Positions 31,238 to 41,929 of a stretch of DNA of 64,000 bases are shown one piece after another. Source of the stretch: Wyeomyia smithii (Eukaryota > Arthropoda > Insecta > Diptera > Culicidae); the NCBI RefSeq assembly GCF_029784165.1, contig NC_073694.1, forward strand, positions 30,051,506 to 30,115,505, read 5' to 3'. The notes under the pieces are model-generated. The model made no database searches, was not told where the DNA came from, and worked only from the letters and a program-made list of their open reading frames with translations. Numbering within the stretch: position 1 is the first letter of the stretch; the number at the start of each line of letters is the position of its first letter. The position numbers and the translations under genes are program-made.

Positions 31238-31309
31238 GCCACATTTAATGTGGCTTTTGAGGTTGCAGTTAGATCGAGAGCCCAGGTCTGTTGCTACCGA
31301 AGGTAGCAA
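31238..31309. other. Pair of perfect hairpins
   Basis: GCCACAT-TTA-ATGTGGC at 31238-31254 and TTGCTACC-GAA-GGTAGCAA at 31291-31309. Both have three-base loops. There is no T-run after either in terminator style, and no known RNA is recognised. Confidence 0.5.
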
Positions 31310-31913
31310 TGAACCATTGTATACGGTACATCATAACAGTTTTCCGCTTTGCGTAGTTTTCCTGTGTCCGTGCTTTGGAAATAATATTTTTCAAAGGCTC
31401 AGCACTGTTTGGCTTTCGTTTAGAGCTCAATAGAAGTTAATAGGGTGTTTTAATTGGTGAAAATCACATTTGAATCTGAGTGATCCATACTTATAGAGAA
31501 CTATCTTGTCTCGGTCCCTATTATGGAACACTTAGAAAATAACTAGTTTTTACAGAAAAATCGTTATCAACCATCAAAATTTTGATAAATCGTGCAGAAC
31601 TTTCCTTGATCTTTGTGTAAGAGTTATTTTTTGCACGAGAATTAGTGATTATATCACATAAGAACCTTATGAATGATGAGCGTGCTACTTACGCTGATTG
31701 AGCAAAACGACAAATATTTTGATAAATTCTGGGAGACAATATTTCACGCTTATGGAAAACAAATCAATCTAGGAATAAGAACGATGTTTTCTGTGTTCAA
31801 AGCTAGCAAATATGGCATATGTCACTGCAAAAATGTTATATGCCTTCGAACCGTTAGTTTAACCCTTCCCGATTGAGCCCACACAATTATGTAGGTAAAA
31901 AATGTCTGATAAC

Positions 31914-31926
31914 AACACCTAAATCG
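31914..31926. repeat. Target-site duplication, 5' side of I element copy 2
   Basis: AACACCTAAATCG, identical to 37560-37572. The first A could belong to the element's tail on the other side, so the duplication is 12-13 bp. Confidence 0.88.
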
Positions 31927-31927
31927 T

Positions 31928-31962
31928 CATTCCGCGTCGAACACTCGACAGAAACGGACGTG
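31928..31962 (+). promoter_or_regulatory. Internal TATA-less promoter of I element copy 2
   Basis: The element starts CATTC; with the A at 31929 as +1, GGACGTG lies at 31956-31962, i.e. +28 to +34, exactly as in copy 1. Intervening bases differ at many positions, which points to selection on this string. Confidence 0.75.
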
Positions 31963-32148
31963 CAAAGTGGTCGTTCTATTACAATCCGGTCCGTGTGTAC
32001 GAATAGCCAAACAAAAGAGTGTATTATTCTTTCGAGTTCAAGGCCATCAGTTGACAGTCGAGTCCGTGTCGCTGTGCTGAGTGATCTCACACCCGGCTCA
32101 CTGCTGGTGGCTGTATTGGGTGCAGCTTCGAACGATCGGACAACCACG

Positions 32149-33498
32149 ATGGATATAGATCCCTCGCCTCCCGTGCCACCATCCCCGAACCCCCCTGACC
32201 CTGACCCTTCTGTTACCCCCTCCCCTGTTCATTCTCCAGTCCCCCTTCGCCCAAGGCTTTACCCGGACGGATCTCAACAGGGCAGCTATACTGTTTATTT
32301 TCGTCCAAAGGCAGGAGTGAATTCAAAGCGATTAAACATACTGCAAATTTCTAAAGACCTGACGAAGGGGTACAAGGCCGTGACCGAAATTTCCAAGGTC
32401 CGACCTAACAAGCTCCGTGTCGTGGTCAGTGATCTGGCACAGGCCAATGCTATCGCTTGCTCTGAGCTCTTCACACGCGAGTATCGCGTTTACATACCCG
32501 CACGAGACGTGGAGATCGACGGTGTCATAACCGATTCGAGTCTGCCTGTCGAGTGTTGCTTCAAAAATACCGAAACGCAGGCGAAGATTTTGGATTGTAA
32601 GCAATTGCGGTCCATGTCTCTCGTCGGCGGTAAAAAAGTTTACACTCCGTCAGACTCGTTTCGCGTTACGTTTGCCGGATCTGCTCTCCCTAGCCACGTC
32701 TCGATCGACCGGGTTCGTCTGCCTGTGCGATTGTATGTACCCCGTGTTATGAATTGCACCAATTGCAAGCAGTTAGGCCACACAGCCGCCTACTGCTGCA
32801 ATAAGGCACGATGTAGCAAATGTGGGGAGACTCATGCGGAAGATTCTTGCAGTGTTAATGCTGAAAAATGTATTCACTGTGGGGAAAACCAGCATGAGCT
32901 CTCCACATGCCCGGTGTACATGCAGCGCAGAGATAAAATCAAGCGGTCACTTAAGGAGCGTTCAAAGCGTTCTTACGCTGAGATGCTGAAGAAGACCGTG
33001 ACCACTTCTACCATAACATCGAACCCCTTTGATCTGTTGCCCTCTGATGAAACCGATTCTGACGATTCATCAGCGGGAACATCTTATGCCAATCCTGGGG
33101 AGTCTAGGAAGAGGAAAAATGTTTCTTCTCCTAAACTTCCCCGTAAAGGTCCTAAGATTTCCCAAAGTGTAATGAAAAGTACGAACAAACCAAACAGTGC
33201 TGCGGAAAAACCGAAGCAAACTCCTCCTGGGCTTGCAAATTTAAAGTCCCAGAAGGAGTTCCCAGCACTGCCAGGAACATCTAAAACCCCAGTTGTTCCT
33301 TTTGCACATCCAGTTGATGAAACAAACTCTGGATTAGTGAAATTTTCTGACATTGTGGACTGGATTTTTGAAAATTTCAATGTACCCGATCCAATTAAAA
33401 TTTTTCTTACAGCATTCCTCCCAACAGTTAGATCATTTTTGAAGCAGTTGACTGCCCAATGGCCCCTCCTTGCAGCGATTGTATCCTTCGATGCCTAA
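32149..33498 (+). CDS. I-clade ORF1 (copy 2): Gag-like protein
   Basis: 449 residues from the AUG at 32149. The frame is open upstream to 31873, but copy 1 and the leader boundary favour this ATG. Proline-rich N-terminus, three zinc knuckles (CTNCKQLGHTAAYC, CSKCGETHAEDSC, CIHCGENQHELSTC), a basic segment and a Ser/Lys-rich tail match copy 1. A short deletion before the knuckles replaces the copy-1 sequence around CFKNKTCPEVKVLD. Although its ORF2 partner is broken, this ORF1 could still give a full protein. Function: RNA binding in the element's particle, by family. Confidence 0.88.
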   Translation: MDIDPSPPVPPSPNPPDPDPSVTPSPVHSPVPLRPRLYPDGSQQGSYTVYFRPKAGVNSKRLNILQISKDLTKGYKAVTEISKVRPNKLRVVVSDLAQANAIACSELFTREYRVYIPARDVEIDGVITDSSLPVECCFKNTETQAKILDCKQLRSMSLVGGKKVYTPSDSFRVTFAGSALPSHVSIDRVRLPVRLYVPRVMNCTNCKQLGHTAAYCCNKARCSKCGETHAEDSCSVNAEKCIHCGENQHELSTCPVYMQRRDKIKRSLKERSKRSYAEMLKKTVTTSTITSNPFDLLPSDETDSDDSSAGTSYANPGESRKRKNVSSPKLPRKGPKISQSVMKSTNKPNSAAEKPKQTPPGLANLKSQKEFPALPGTSKTPVVPFAHPVDETNSGLVKFSDIVDWIFENFNVPDPIKIFLTAFLPTVRSFLKQLTAQWPLLAAIVSFDA

Positions 33499-36400
33499 TT
33501 CAACTGCGTATATGAAGGATTCTATCTCTGTCTTACAGTGGAATTGTAGAAGTATTTTACCAAAAATTGATTCGTTTAAAGTTTTGATAAATAAAAACAA
33601 ATGCGATGCATTTTCTCTTTATGAAACTTGGCTTACTTCAAATATTGATCTCAACTTCCATGATTTTAATATTATTCGCCTTGATCGAGACACCCCATAT
33701 GGAGGAGTACTTTTAGGGATTAAAAAGTGCTATTCTTTCTATCGTATTAACCTCCCCTCGATTCCAGGCATCGAAGTTGTCGCATGTCAAATGACAATAT
33801 AAGGTAAAGAGCTTTGTAATGCCTCAATATATATTCCTCCCAGAGCACAGGTTGGGCAACGGCTGCTCTTTGATTTAATAGAACTTCTTCCCTCGCCACG
33901 TTTGATTTTGGGAGACTTCAACTCTCATGGTGTGGCTTGGGGTTCCCCCTACAATGATAACCGCTCCTCTTCAATCTATAACCTTTGCGATGACTTCGAC
34001 ATGACTATTTTGAACAACGGTGAAATGACACGTATCCCGAAACCTCCAGCGCGCCCAAGCGGTTTGGATCTATCCTTATGTTCGACGTCGCTACGGTTGG
34101 ATTGCACATGGAAAGTAATCCTCGATCCTCACGGTAGCGACCATTTGCCTATTCCTATTTCAATTGCTAACGGTTCAACTCGCATGCGACCAATTGACAT
34201 TCCGTATGACCTCACACGGAATGTTTATTGGAAGTTATACGAGGAAATGGTTTCAGAAGCTGTCGAGTCGATTCAACATCACCCACCACTTGAAGAATAC
34301 AATCTCCTCGCGGGCTTTATTCTCGACGCCGCGTTGCAAGCCCAAACGAAGAAATATCCCGGCGTAACGATCAAAGAACGGCCTCCCACTCCGTGGTGGG
34401 ACCAAGAGTGCTCCGATGTCTACACGCAAAGATCCGACGCGTTTTTGGCCTATAAGAAGAAAGGTATACCTGGCGACTATATACGGTATTCGGAGCTTAA
34501 TACCAAGCTTAAAAGCTTGGCTAAAGCAAAGAAACGCGGATATTGGCGTCGGTTCGTGAACGAGACGTCGAGGGAGACATCGATGAGCACTCTTTGGAAC
34601 ACAGCCCGAAGAATGCGGAATCGCGTAACGGTCAACGAAAGCGAGGAGTCTTCAAGTCGGTGGATATGTGATTTTGGAAAGTATGTCCGGACTCTGTTCC
34701 TGAGCAAAACATTGTTCGCGATGCGTCTCCGGGCCACGACGCGATAGAATCACCTCTTACGATGGCAGAATTTTCAGTTGCCCTGTAACAATAACGCGCC
34801 TGGGTTAGATAGAAACAAATTCAACTTGTAGAAGAATCTACCCGGCAATGCCAAGAGGCGCTTGTTGAACTTGTTCAATAAGTTCCTGGAGCAAAACATT
34901 GTACCGCAGGATTGGAGGCAAGTGAAGGTGATCGCCATCCAAAAACCAGGGAAACCAGCTTCTGATCACAACTCTTATAGGCCGATTGCAATGCTATCCT
35001 GTATCCGGAAATTGATGGAAAAAATGATACTCCGTCGTTTCGACCACTGGGTCGAATCAAATGGTCTACTATCAGATACTCAATTTGGCTTCCGCCGTGC
35101 CAAAGGGACGAATGATTGTCTTGCGTTGCTTTCAACAGATATTCAGCTGGCGTATGCTCGCAAAGAACAAATGGCGTCTGCGTTCTTGGACATTAAGGGG
35201 GCTTTTGATTCCGTTTCTATTGACATTCTTTCGGGTAAACTTCATCGACAAGGATTTTCTCCAATTTTGAACAATTTTTTGCACAATTTGTTGTCCGAAA
35301 AGCACATGCATTTTACGCACGGCGATTTGGCAACTTTTCGCATTAGCTACATGGGTCTTCCCCAGGGCTCATGTTTAAGCCCCCTTCTTTACAACTTTTA
35401 TGTAAATGACATCGACGAATGTCTGGCAAACTCATGCACGATAAGACAACTTGCAGACGACAGTGTAATCTCTGTTACAGGAGCCAAAGCTGCCGATTTG
35501 CAAGGACCATTGCAAGATACCTTGGACAATTTGTCTGCTTGGGCTTTACAGCTAGGTATCGAATTCTCTCCGGAGAAGACTGAGATAGTAGTTTTTTCTA
35601 GGAAGCATGAACCTGCTCAGCTTCAAACACAATTAATGGGTAAAACGATTTCTCAGGTTTTGGTACACAAATATCTTGGTGTCTGGTTCGACTCTAAAGG
35701 CACCTGGGGTTGTCACGTTAGGTATCTGATGAAAAAATGTCAACAAAGAGTGAATTTTCTTCGTACAATAACCGGACAATGGTGGGGAGCCCACCCAGGA
35801 GACCTTATAAGGCTTTACCAAACAACGATACTGTCTGTTATTGAGTACGGGTGTTTCTGCTTCCGCTCCGCAGCAAACACACATTTAATCAAACTGGAGC
35901 GAATACAATATCGTTGTTTGCGTATCGCCTTGGGTTGCAAGCAATCGACCCATACGATGAGTTTGGAGATCTTAGCTGCAGTACTACCATTGAAAAACCG
36001 CTTCTGGAGCCTGTCTTCTCGTATTCTAATCAAATGTGAGGTCTTGAACCGTCCCGTGATTGCAAATTTTGAAAGGTTAATCGAACTTAATTCTCAAACC
36101 CGTTTTATGACATTGTATTTCCATCACATGTCACAAAATATTAACCCTTCTCCAAATATTCCTAATCGTGTCAACTTATTAAATACTTCTGATTCTACTG
36201 TGTTTTTCGATACATCCATGATAGAAGAAACTCGTGGAATCCCGGATCATTTACGCGTGCAGCAGATCCCTGAAATTTTTTCCAATAAATATCGAAACAT
36301 CAACTACGACAATATGTACTACACTGACGGATCACTTCTTGATGGGTCCACTGGCTTCGGTATCTTCAATAACAATTTAACCGTCTCCCATAAGCTCGAT

Positions 36401-37165
36401 AATCCTGCTTCTGTTTACGTCGCAGAATTAGCTGCAATTCAGTACACCCTAGGGATTATCGAAAAAATGCCCACGGACCATTATTTCATCTTTACGGACA
36501 GTCTCAGTTCCATTGAGGCTCTCCGATCGATGAAAGATGTTAAGCACTCTCCGTATTTCCTGGGGAAAATACGGGAACATCTGAGTGCTTTATCCGAAAA
36601 ATCGTATCAGATTACCTTAGCGTGGGTCCCTTCTCACTGCTCGATACCGGGTAATGAGAAAGCGGACTCTTTGGCTAAGGTGGGCGCAACAAACGGTGAT
36701 ATTTATGAAAGACCAATTGCCTTTAATGAATTTTTCGCATTTGTACGTCAGAATACGATCATCAGTTGGCGAAATTCTTGGACCAAGGGGGAACTGGGAA
36801 GGTGGTTACAATCCATAATCCCCAAGGTATCGACGAACCCGTGGTTCAAGGGGTTGGGTGTAGGTCGGGATTTCATTTGCGTGATGTCCCGGCTTATGTC
36901 CAATCACTATAGATTTGACGCGCATCTCCGTCGTGTTGGGCTCGGGGAGAGTGGTATCTGTGCCTGTGGTGAAGGTTATCACGACATAGAGCACGTTGTT
37001 TGGTCATGCCCTGTACACCGTGACGCCAGGTCTAGATTAATAGCTTCCCTGCAGGCCGAAGGTAGGCAGCCGGCTGTTCCTGTTCGTGATGTCTTGGCGA
37101 GCCGTGACCTATCCTACATGTCCCTTATATACGTTTTCCTGAAATCCATCCACGCCCCAGTTTAG
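33491..37165 (+). pseudogene. I-clade ORF2 (copy 2), inactivated
   Basis: It starts at the ATG that overlaps the ORF1 stop. Compared with copy 1 it has a CAA-to-TAA change at 33800-33802 in the endonuclease, a 4-base deletion near 34676 (in the segment encoding the FARKV equivalent), an 8-base deletion near 34787, and a TTG-to-TAG change near 34830. The 4- and 8-base losses together restore frame. From 34862 the frame is open for 767 codons, holding RT with QLADDS, RNase H (TDGS, AELAAIQ, TDSLSS, PSHCSIPGNEKADS) and the C-terminal C-x-C...H-x4-C cluster. Confidence 0.9.
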
Positions 37166-37560
37166 TCCTATCCCCTTCCGCCTACATCCAACCAAACGAC
37201 AAGAACACGTTAAGACCCCGGATCCGGAAACAGCAATCAGACCCGCACGATACTCTCAAGGCCCGATGGAAACAACCCAATATGCCAGTCCGTAATATCT
37301 TGGCCCAGCAGCGGAACAAATTTAATATGCTGCTTACCTATGGCAATGAAAACCATCAAACAGCAAACCTGTGCTTTTAATGCAAAATATTCTAGCTTTA
37401 AGTTAGATTTAGATTCAGCTCGTAGTCGGCAGCGAGGATAAAAAATTTGCTTTTAGTTATTAAGATACTTTAGAAAGTAAGCTACCAGATATAATTGGCG
37501 CCGTTAAACATTGAATTGTATTTGTGCCGTGTCAAATAAACTATAGATGAAGAAAAAAAA
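37166..37560 (+). other. 3' UTR and tail of I element copy 2
   Basis: The first ~210 bases differ strongly from copy 1; the final ~140 bases are nearly the same and include GGCAGCGAGGATAAAAAATT and the AATAAA signal, followed by an eight-to-nine-base A tail. Confidence 0.75.
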
Positions 37561-37572
37561 ACACCTAAATCG

Positions 37573-38182
37573 AAGCAAGTCCTATATAAAAACACTTGCT
37601 TGCTCTTTTTTTTTTATTTTTTCGTAGCAGCTGCAATGTTGACACAAGCGGTGTGAAAAATAAAACAACGAATAGGACGTTCAAAAAGCGAGAGAGAAGG
37701 TTTTGTTTAAGTCACCTTCTACCTACGGAATTACATAGGCCCGGTCGGAAAGAGTTAACTGAGTCAAATAACATGAGACACAAAAGTGATCCGTATTGTG
37801 GGAGATCCATAATTGTGGGGGGAGTGTACTGTCCTTCTGGTATCTGCATCCATCCGACACGAGAAAAATTCGATTGTCTACCTTCCGAACCGCAGCACGA
37901 CACAACGTGTTATTTTGTTGAGGGGCTGAGAGCTCCAGCGGTCCAGCTTCACTGTTTACCGACACAAAATGAAATTCATGTTTTATACATTCGTATTACA
38001 TATAGAATAAAATCTCTTTGCGTGATATTTTACCATAAGTTTAAAGAGTGCTTCATCTTTCAATTTAGACATTGGTGTTAAAGGTCTATTTAGTGAAAGT
38101 CAGTGTAATAAACTGCTGTAGCTACAAATATTGAAATTTTTAGAAAGTTCTCTTACCTCACAACAGAAACGCTCAGATATTG
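37573..38182. other. Gene-free spacer with dispersed repeat copy 2
   Basis: A 161-codon frame at 37596-38081 crosses a T run and the dispersed repeat and shows no domain, so it is not called. The second copy of the ~110-base repeat lies at 37912-38023. Confidence 0.5.
37912..38023 (+). repeat. ~110-bp dispersed repeat, copy 2
   Basis: Matches 29778-29887, with near-identity over the terminal 38 bases. Confidence 0.6.
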
Positions 38183-38184
38183 TA

Positions 38185-38422
38185 GGGTAGAACTACTTCG
38201 GATGGACCATTTCCTCCAGTGGACCACCTTGACGAAAAAATTGTGTATTCTCTTGATAAAAATAGGAATTCACAAATATTTCTCGTGATTTTGATGCAGA
38301 TTAGCTGGATAAGATGTTTCTCGATGGTAGTTTTTTGAAAAATCCTCGAGTTTTTGCATAAATTGAGTTAATCTGACCGGTGGTCCACTAACGGACGTGG
38401 TCCAACCAAGGCAGTTTTACTC
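38185..38422. mobile_element. TA-flanked inverted-repeat element with TGGACCAC, copy 1
   Basis: The left end GGGTAGAACTACTTCGG after TA (38183-38184) is mirrored by a right end AGTTTTACTC before TA (38423-38424). TGGACCA motifs sit just inside both ends, in opposite orientation. Length is 238 bp, almost the same as the copy at 39151-39389. No coding capacity. Confidence 0.65.
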
Positions 38423-38499
38423 TAAACTCTCTCCTCTTTTTACCAGTATTTTCTGTTTTGTTTATGCGTGTTTAGTTCCGTTTCTTCATAAGAAGATTA

Positions 38500-38760
38500 G
38501 AACTGGATGGACCACTTCCTTCAGCGGACCACCCTGACGAAATATTGTTTATTCAATTGGTATAGGTTACCCCATACCTTGAGTGGACCACAGACTTCTG
38601 TGGACCACCGGTCAGATTTGCTCAATGCACGTGAAAACTCGAAGGTTTTGCAGAAAACTTCCATTAGAAAACAGCTTATCCAGCTAATCTAGAGTAAATT
38701 ACCTATTGTGGACCACTTGTCAGATCAACTCAATTTCTCCCAACAAAGCGAAGCCTTGGT
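38500..38760. repeat. Rearranged TGGACCAC repeat pieces
   Basis: Several TGGACCAC/GTGGTCCA strings (near 38512, 38528, 38582, 38600, 38705) in the same family as the flanking TA elements, but without a clear pair of ends. Probably a broken or nested copy. Confidence 0.55.
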
Positions 38761-38845
38761 ACTGTTTTAATTCGGAAGGACTGGAAGGTCGAATTTCTCT
38801 TAGCATAAATCAGAATTAATGAATGATTTTCGTAATTCTAATTAG

Positions 38846-39085
38846 GGATGTTACGGATATCCGCATCCGCATCCGCAAACGCGGAACTTCCCCATGAAAA
38901 TTGACATCCGCATTCGCATCATGCCATGCGGGTATTGAAAAAAAAATATCGCTTCATAAAATTTTGAAGAAAAATTTTCCTTGGTGTATTTACTGCTCGC
39001 TTAAATAACTTTTGCACTGGGGAGGGCCATGGTCATTTGAAATAAGCAAAATAAAACACAAGGGATTCTACGGATATCCACATCC
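38846..39085. repeat. CATCCG-type short repeat
   Basis: GTTACGGATATCCGCATCCG with further CGCATCCGC and CGCATTCGCATC units near 38850-38930, and a related CTACGGATATCCACATCCG at 39068-39090. Non-coding. Confidence 0.5.
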
Positions 39086-39150
39086 GTAGTTATTCTGACG
39101 AGTGGTCCACAATAGGACGAAATAAATCAGTTTTTCCTTAAGTATATCTA

Positions 39151-39389
39151 GGGTAAACTTACCTAAAATGGACCCCTTTCCTATAGTGGACCACTCGCCA
39201 GATTAACTAAAATTCTGCGAAAACGCGAGGGATTTTTAGGAAAATTCCATCGGGAAACATGTTATCCATCCAATCTGCAACATATGCATTTATAATTTTC
39301 GATTGATGTTAAGAGAAATGAAGTTAATCTGATAGGTGGTCCACTATAGGGTAATAAAATAAGGAGATCCACTGTAGGTTAATTTACCC
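39151..39389. mobile_element. TA-flanked inverted-repeat element with TGGACCAC, copy 2
   Basis: GGGTAAACTTACCTAAAATG... and ATAGTGGACCACTCGCCAGA on the left are mirrored by TCTGATAGGTGGTCCACTAT and ...GGTTAATTTACCC on the right, so the arms extend ~60 bases. TA borders both ends (39149-39150 and 39390-39391). Ends and size suit a non-autonomous Tc1/mariner-type MITE. Confidence 0.75.
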
Positions 39390-39399
39390 TACCTGTTTT

Positions 39400-40714
39400 G
39401 AAAGCAGTAGGAAAATATTATTTTGTCGCCCTGTATAGATGCCTAACTTCAGAGTATCAATAAAACTGCCATCGTATGACTGAAAAAGTTTTCTGTTTTA
39501 CTTTTGTATTGAGAGGGGAAGATAACCTTTTATATCAAATGCTGTTCGCAAATACACTGTTAAAAATTTGATTATACATTTGTTGTAATTCTACGATTAC
39601 ACTGGAGTTGCATGGATTCCAAAAATCGCCCCTATCTCAAAATTCCTATGAATAAATTGTTTTTTTTTTTTTTTTAAATAATTCACACTCCACTTCCTGC
39701 AAATCATAATAAAATATTAAATGTCACAGAAAATCAAAATATATTTTATTTCGGAAATTTACTCGACAATTTGAACAAACGAAATAAAAAAAATCATATA
39801 AAAACAGACTTCTATGAGAAACGATGTAAAAACCATATAAACTTTGAAAATCCGGTAAGAAACTATGTGAGTTCTGAAATGTACGTAAACACTCGCTCAA
39901 ACCCCAAAAAAAACCGCCTTCCTACTGTAGTCGTTTGAGGGTCAAAATAAATATACAGTTCTACTAGCAGAAATTCCCGTGTATTCTAGTTTATTCAAAA
40001 TCCAATTTGTGACCAAAAGGCACCTGGCGAAATTTTTCGATTTTTTACGAAAATAATATTACTGTTATCTGGAATAACTTTTGACGTAGGATTGCGTCTC
40101 ACGTATGGAAAAAACGTATGGAAAAAACTAATTCAAAAAGACTACAACCGAAAACAAGCAGGTATAAGGCGCTTAGTTTACAGCGTATTTCGGATGGTGA
40201 AAATTTGTGGTGGACTGGTGGCAACGTACGACACTGTGCAGTGTTGTGATACTGAACGCTCGTCCAAACAAACCGCGTTTTTTATGTATAGATCATAGTA
40301 GGATAAGCATGTATAAAACCCCATCTTTAGTGGTGCTGATATGTTCATTGCTTTAGCGTTCACTTCTGAGACTTCAAGTGCTGTCCCACTTTGCGTGCTG
40401 CGCTGAGGCATATGAAGCTGTTGCACGGGGCATATTATACTGCATCTGGGGCGTTTTGCCCCGGTAGATTGGAAAGCTTGCGATTTCACAATATTTTTAA
40501 TGACATTAAGGCGTTTTTGTGTAGCAGTGCATTACTAACTAAATAGGGTATCTAACTGCATGAAAGATTCGTTATTTTTGATAAACATAACTACAATATT
40601 GACAATGTTGTTAATGGGGGCCATATTACACCTGTTTACCCTAAATGGAAAACAAAATCTGAGCAAAATCATTTCAAATCGCCTGGAAATACGCGAAAAT
40701 TTAATCGACCATTT
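39400..40714. other. Gene-free region
   Basis: No gene supported. A short hairpin GGGGC-GTTTT-GCCCC lies near 40447-40461. The 103-codon minus-strand frame at 40178-40489 has no recognisable domain. Confidence 0.5.
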
Positions 40715-41087
40715 TTGATTTGAATGAAACTTTGCACACGTATTTGGCTTAGCAAACTGAGCATTTTTCACAGGTGGAGAGATTTTTTACACCCATGAGT
40801 TACATTCTAGAAGGGCGTATGCCTTTTGGCATAGGTTTTATTCGAAGCATTGTAGCTCAGAAACCGTTGGTTGAATAGAAAAAATGTCTGAGAATGAGTT
40901 GTAGCGAATCGAAAATGCATCATAAAAAAAATATACACTGTACAAAAAAAAATTCTGTTTGACCAAAAAAAATAAAGAATAAACATAAAATTTCAATTTG
41001 AAAAAAAAAAGTTGAATATTTTTTTATTTTTTTAAAGAAACTTGACGTTAATACGCAACTTCTAAAAAAAGTTCAGGACGGAGAAAT
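40715..41087 (+). repeat. Long inverted repeat, left arm
   Basis: Reads into 43162-43535 on the opposite strand over ~370 bases. Shared strings include GAAACTTTGCACACGTATTTGG, GTATGCCTTTTGGCATAGGT, ATACACTGTACAAAAAAAAA and CTTGACGTTAATACGCAACTT. The arms are separated by ~2.07 kb. Confidence 0.8.
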
Positions 41088-41640
41088 GAAAAATAATTTT
41101 TTTATGGAAGGTTAATTATTTTATGAAAATTCTAATTCAAACATTTTTCAAAATAATTGTATTCTGATGTTTTTAAAAGATGCAGAGAGTCATTTTGAAT
41201 CAAAAAGCTCTTGGTGGTAAACATTCTAAAGGCATCGGTTTTCGAGTAATTTCTGATTTAAGCTCGAAAAATTATAATTATTTAGGAAAATACACGTTTT
41301 TCTTAATTTGCCCATGGTTCTCCAGCAAAAACCATACGTTCATTGGAATGCTTGATCAAAAATATACAATTCATTTTTTGACAACAAAACGATTGGGATA
41401 CCGGTTCTCAAGAAAAGAGTGGAATGTTCTAAGTGATATAAATATATATAAGAATCAAATATTTATTTTCGAGTTTTATTACCTTAGGAACATATTTTTT
41501 TATGACATAGATACTTTACAGAATTAGTTTCACCTCATATTTTTTTTGAATTAAAATTTTTATAAACAAAATAATCTACTATAAAAAAAACCTTAATTAA
41601 TCCACCTAGCGGTCAGACTCAGCCCTTCTCATTCAAACTT
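41088..41640. other. Spacer inside the inverted repeat
   Basis: It contains a 115-codon frame (41180-41527, plus strand) rich in Phe, Tyr and Ile with no recognised domain. It could be a decayed protein of the enclosing element, but nothing supports that specifically. Confidence 0.4.
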
Positions 41641-41929
41641 ATTATTTGTAAAAATAGGGTTACATGATTGCTTGAATCCAATAAAGGTATATTCACTCGT
41701 TGGGTTCTAGAATATTGATGTTGTAATTGAAGTATAAAATATGAAATTTGACGTAATGTTAGTGCTCAAGACTTAGCGAAATAAAAGAAATGACTCTTAA
41801 TTCCGAACAATTTAATAACGAGCGATAGCGGGAACGTTCAAATAGTACGATACCACATTCAAATTATGTTGAGACCACATATATTGATCAAAGCAGGTAA
41901 AGATTTAAATAGTCTTTGAATTTCTCTTC

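Larger units (their letters stand above)
29663..31913. other. Gene-free AT-rich region
   Basis: No gene supported. It holds a ~110-base dispersed repeat (29778-29887) and two perfect hairpins near 31238-31309. Frames are at most ~75 codons and unrecognised. Confidence 0.55.
31927..37560 (+). mobile_element. I-clade non-LTR retrotransposon, copy 2 (complete ends, dead ORF2)
   Basis: Same family as 4849-10724 but on the plus strand, about 5.63 kb. It has a 222-base leader, an open ORF1, an ORF2 carrying stops and deletions, a 3' UTR with the conserved terminal block, and an A tail at 37553-37560. The 12-13-bp duplication shows an independent insertion. The proteins are very close to copy 1, but the leader and the proximal 3' UTR differ far more than the coding part. 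Confidence 0.92.

Noticed and set aside
37596..38081. 161-codon frame downstream of I copy 2
   Set aside because: It spans a T run, unique DNA and a dispersed repeat shared with 29.8 kb, so it is unlikely to be a coherent protein.
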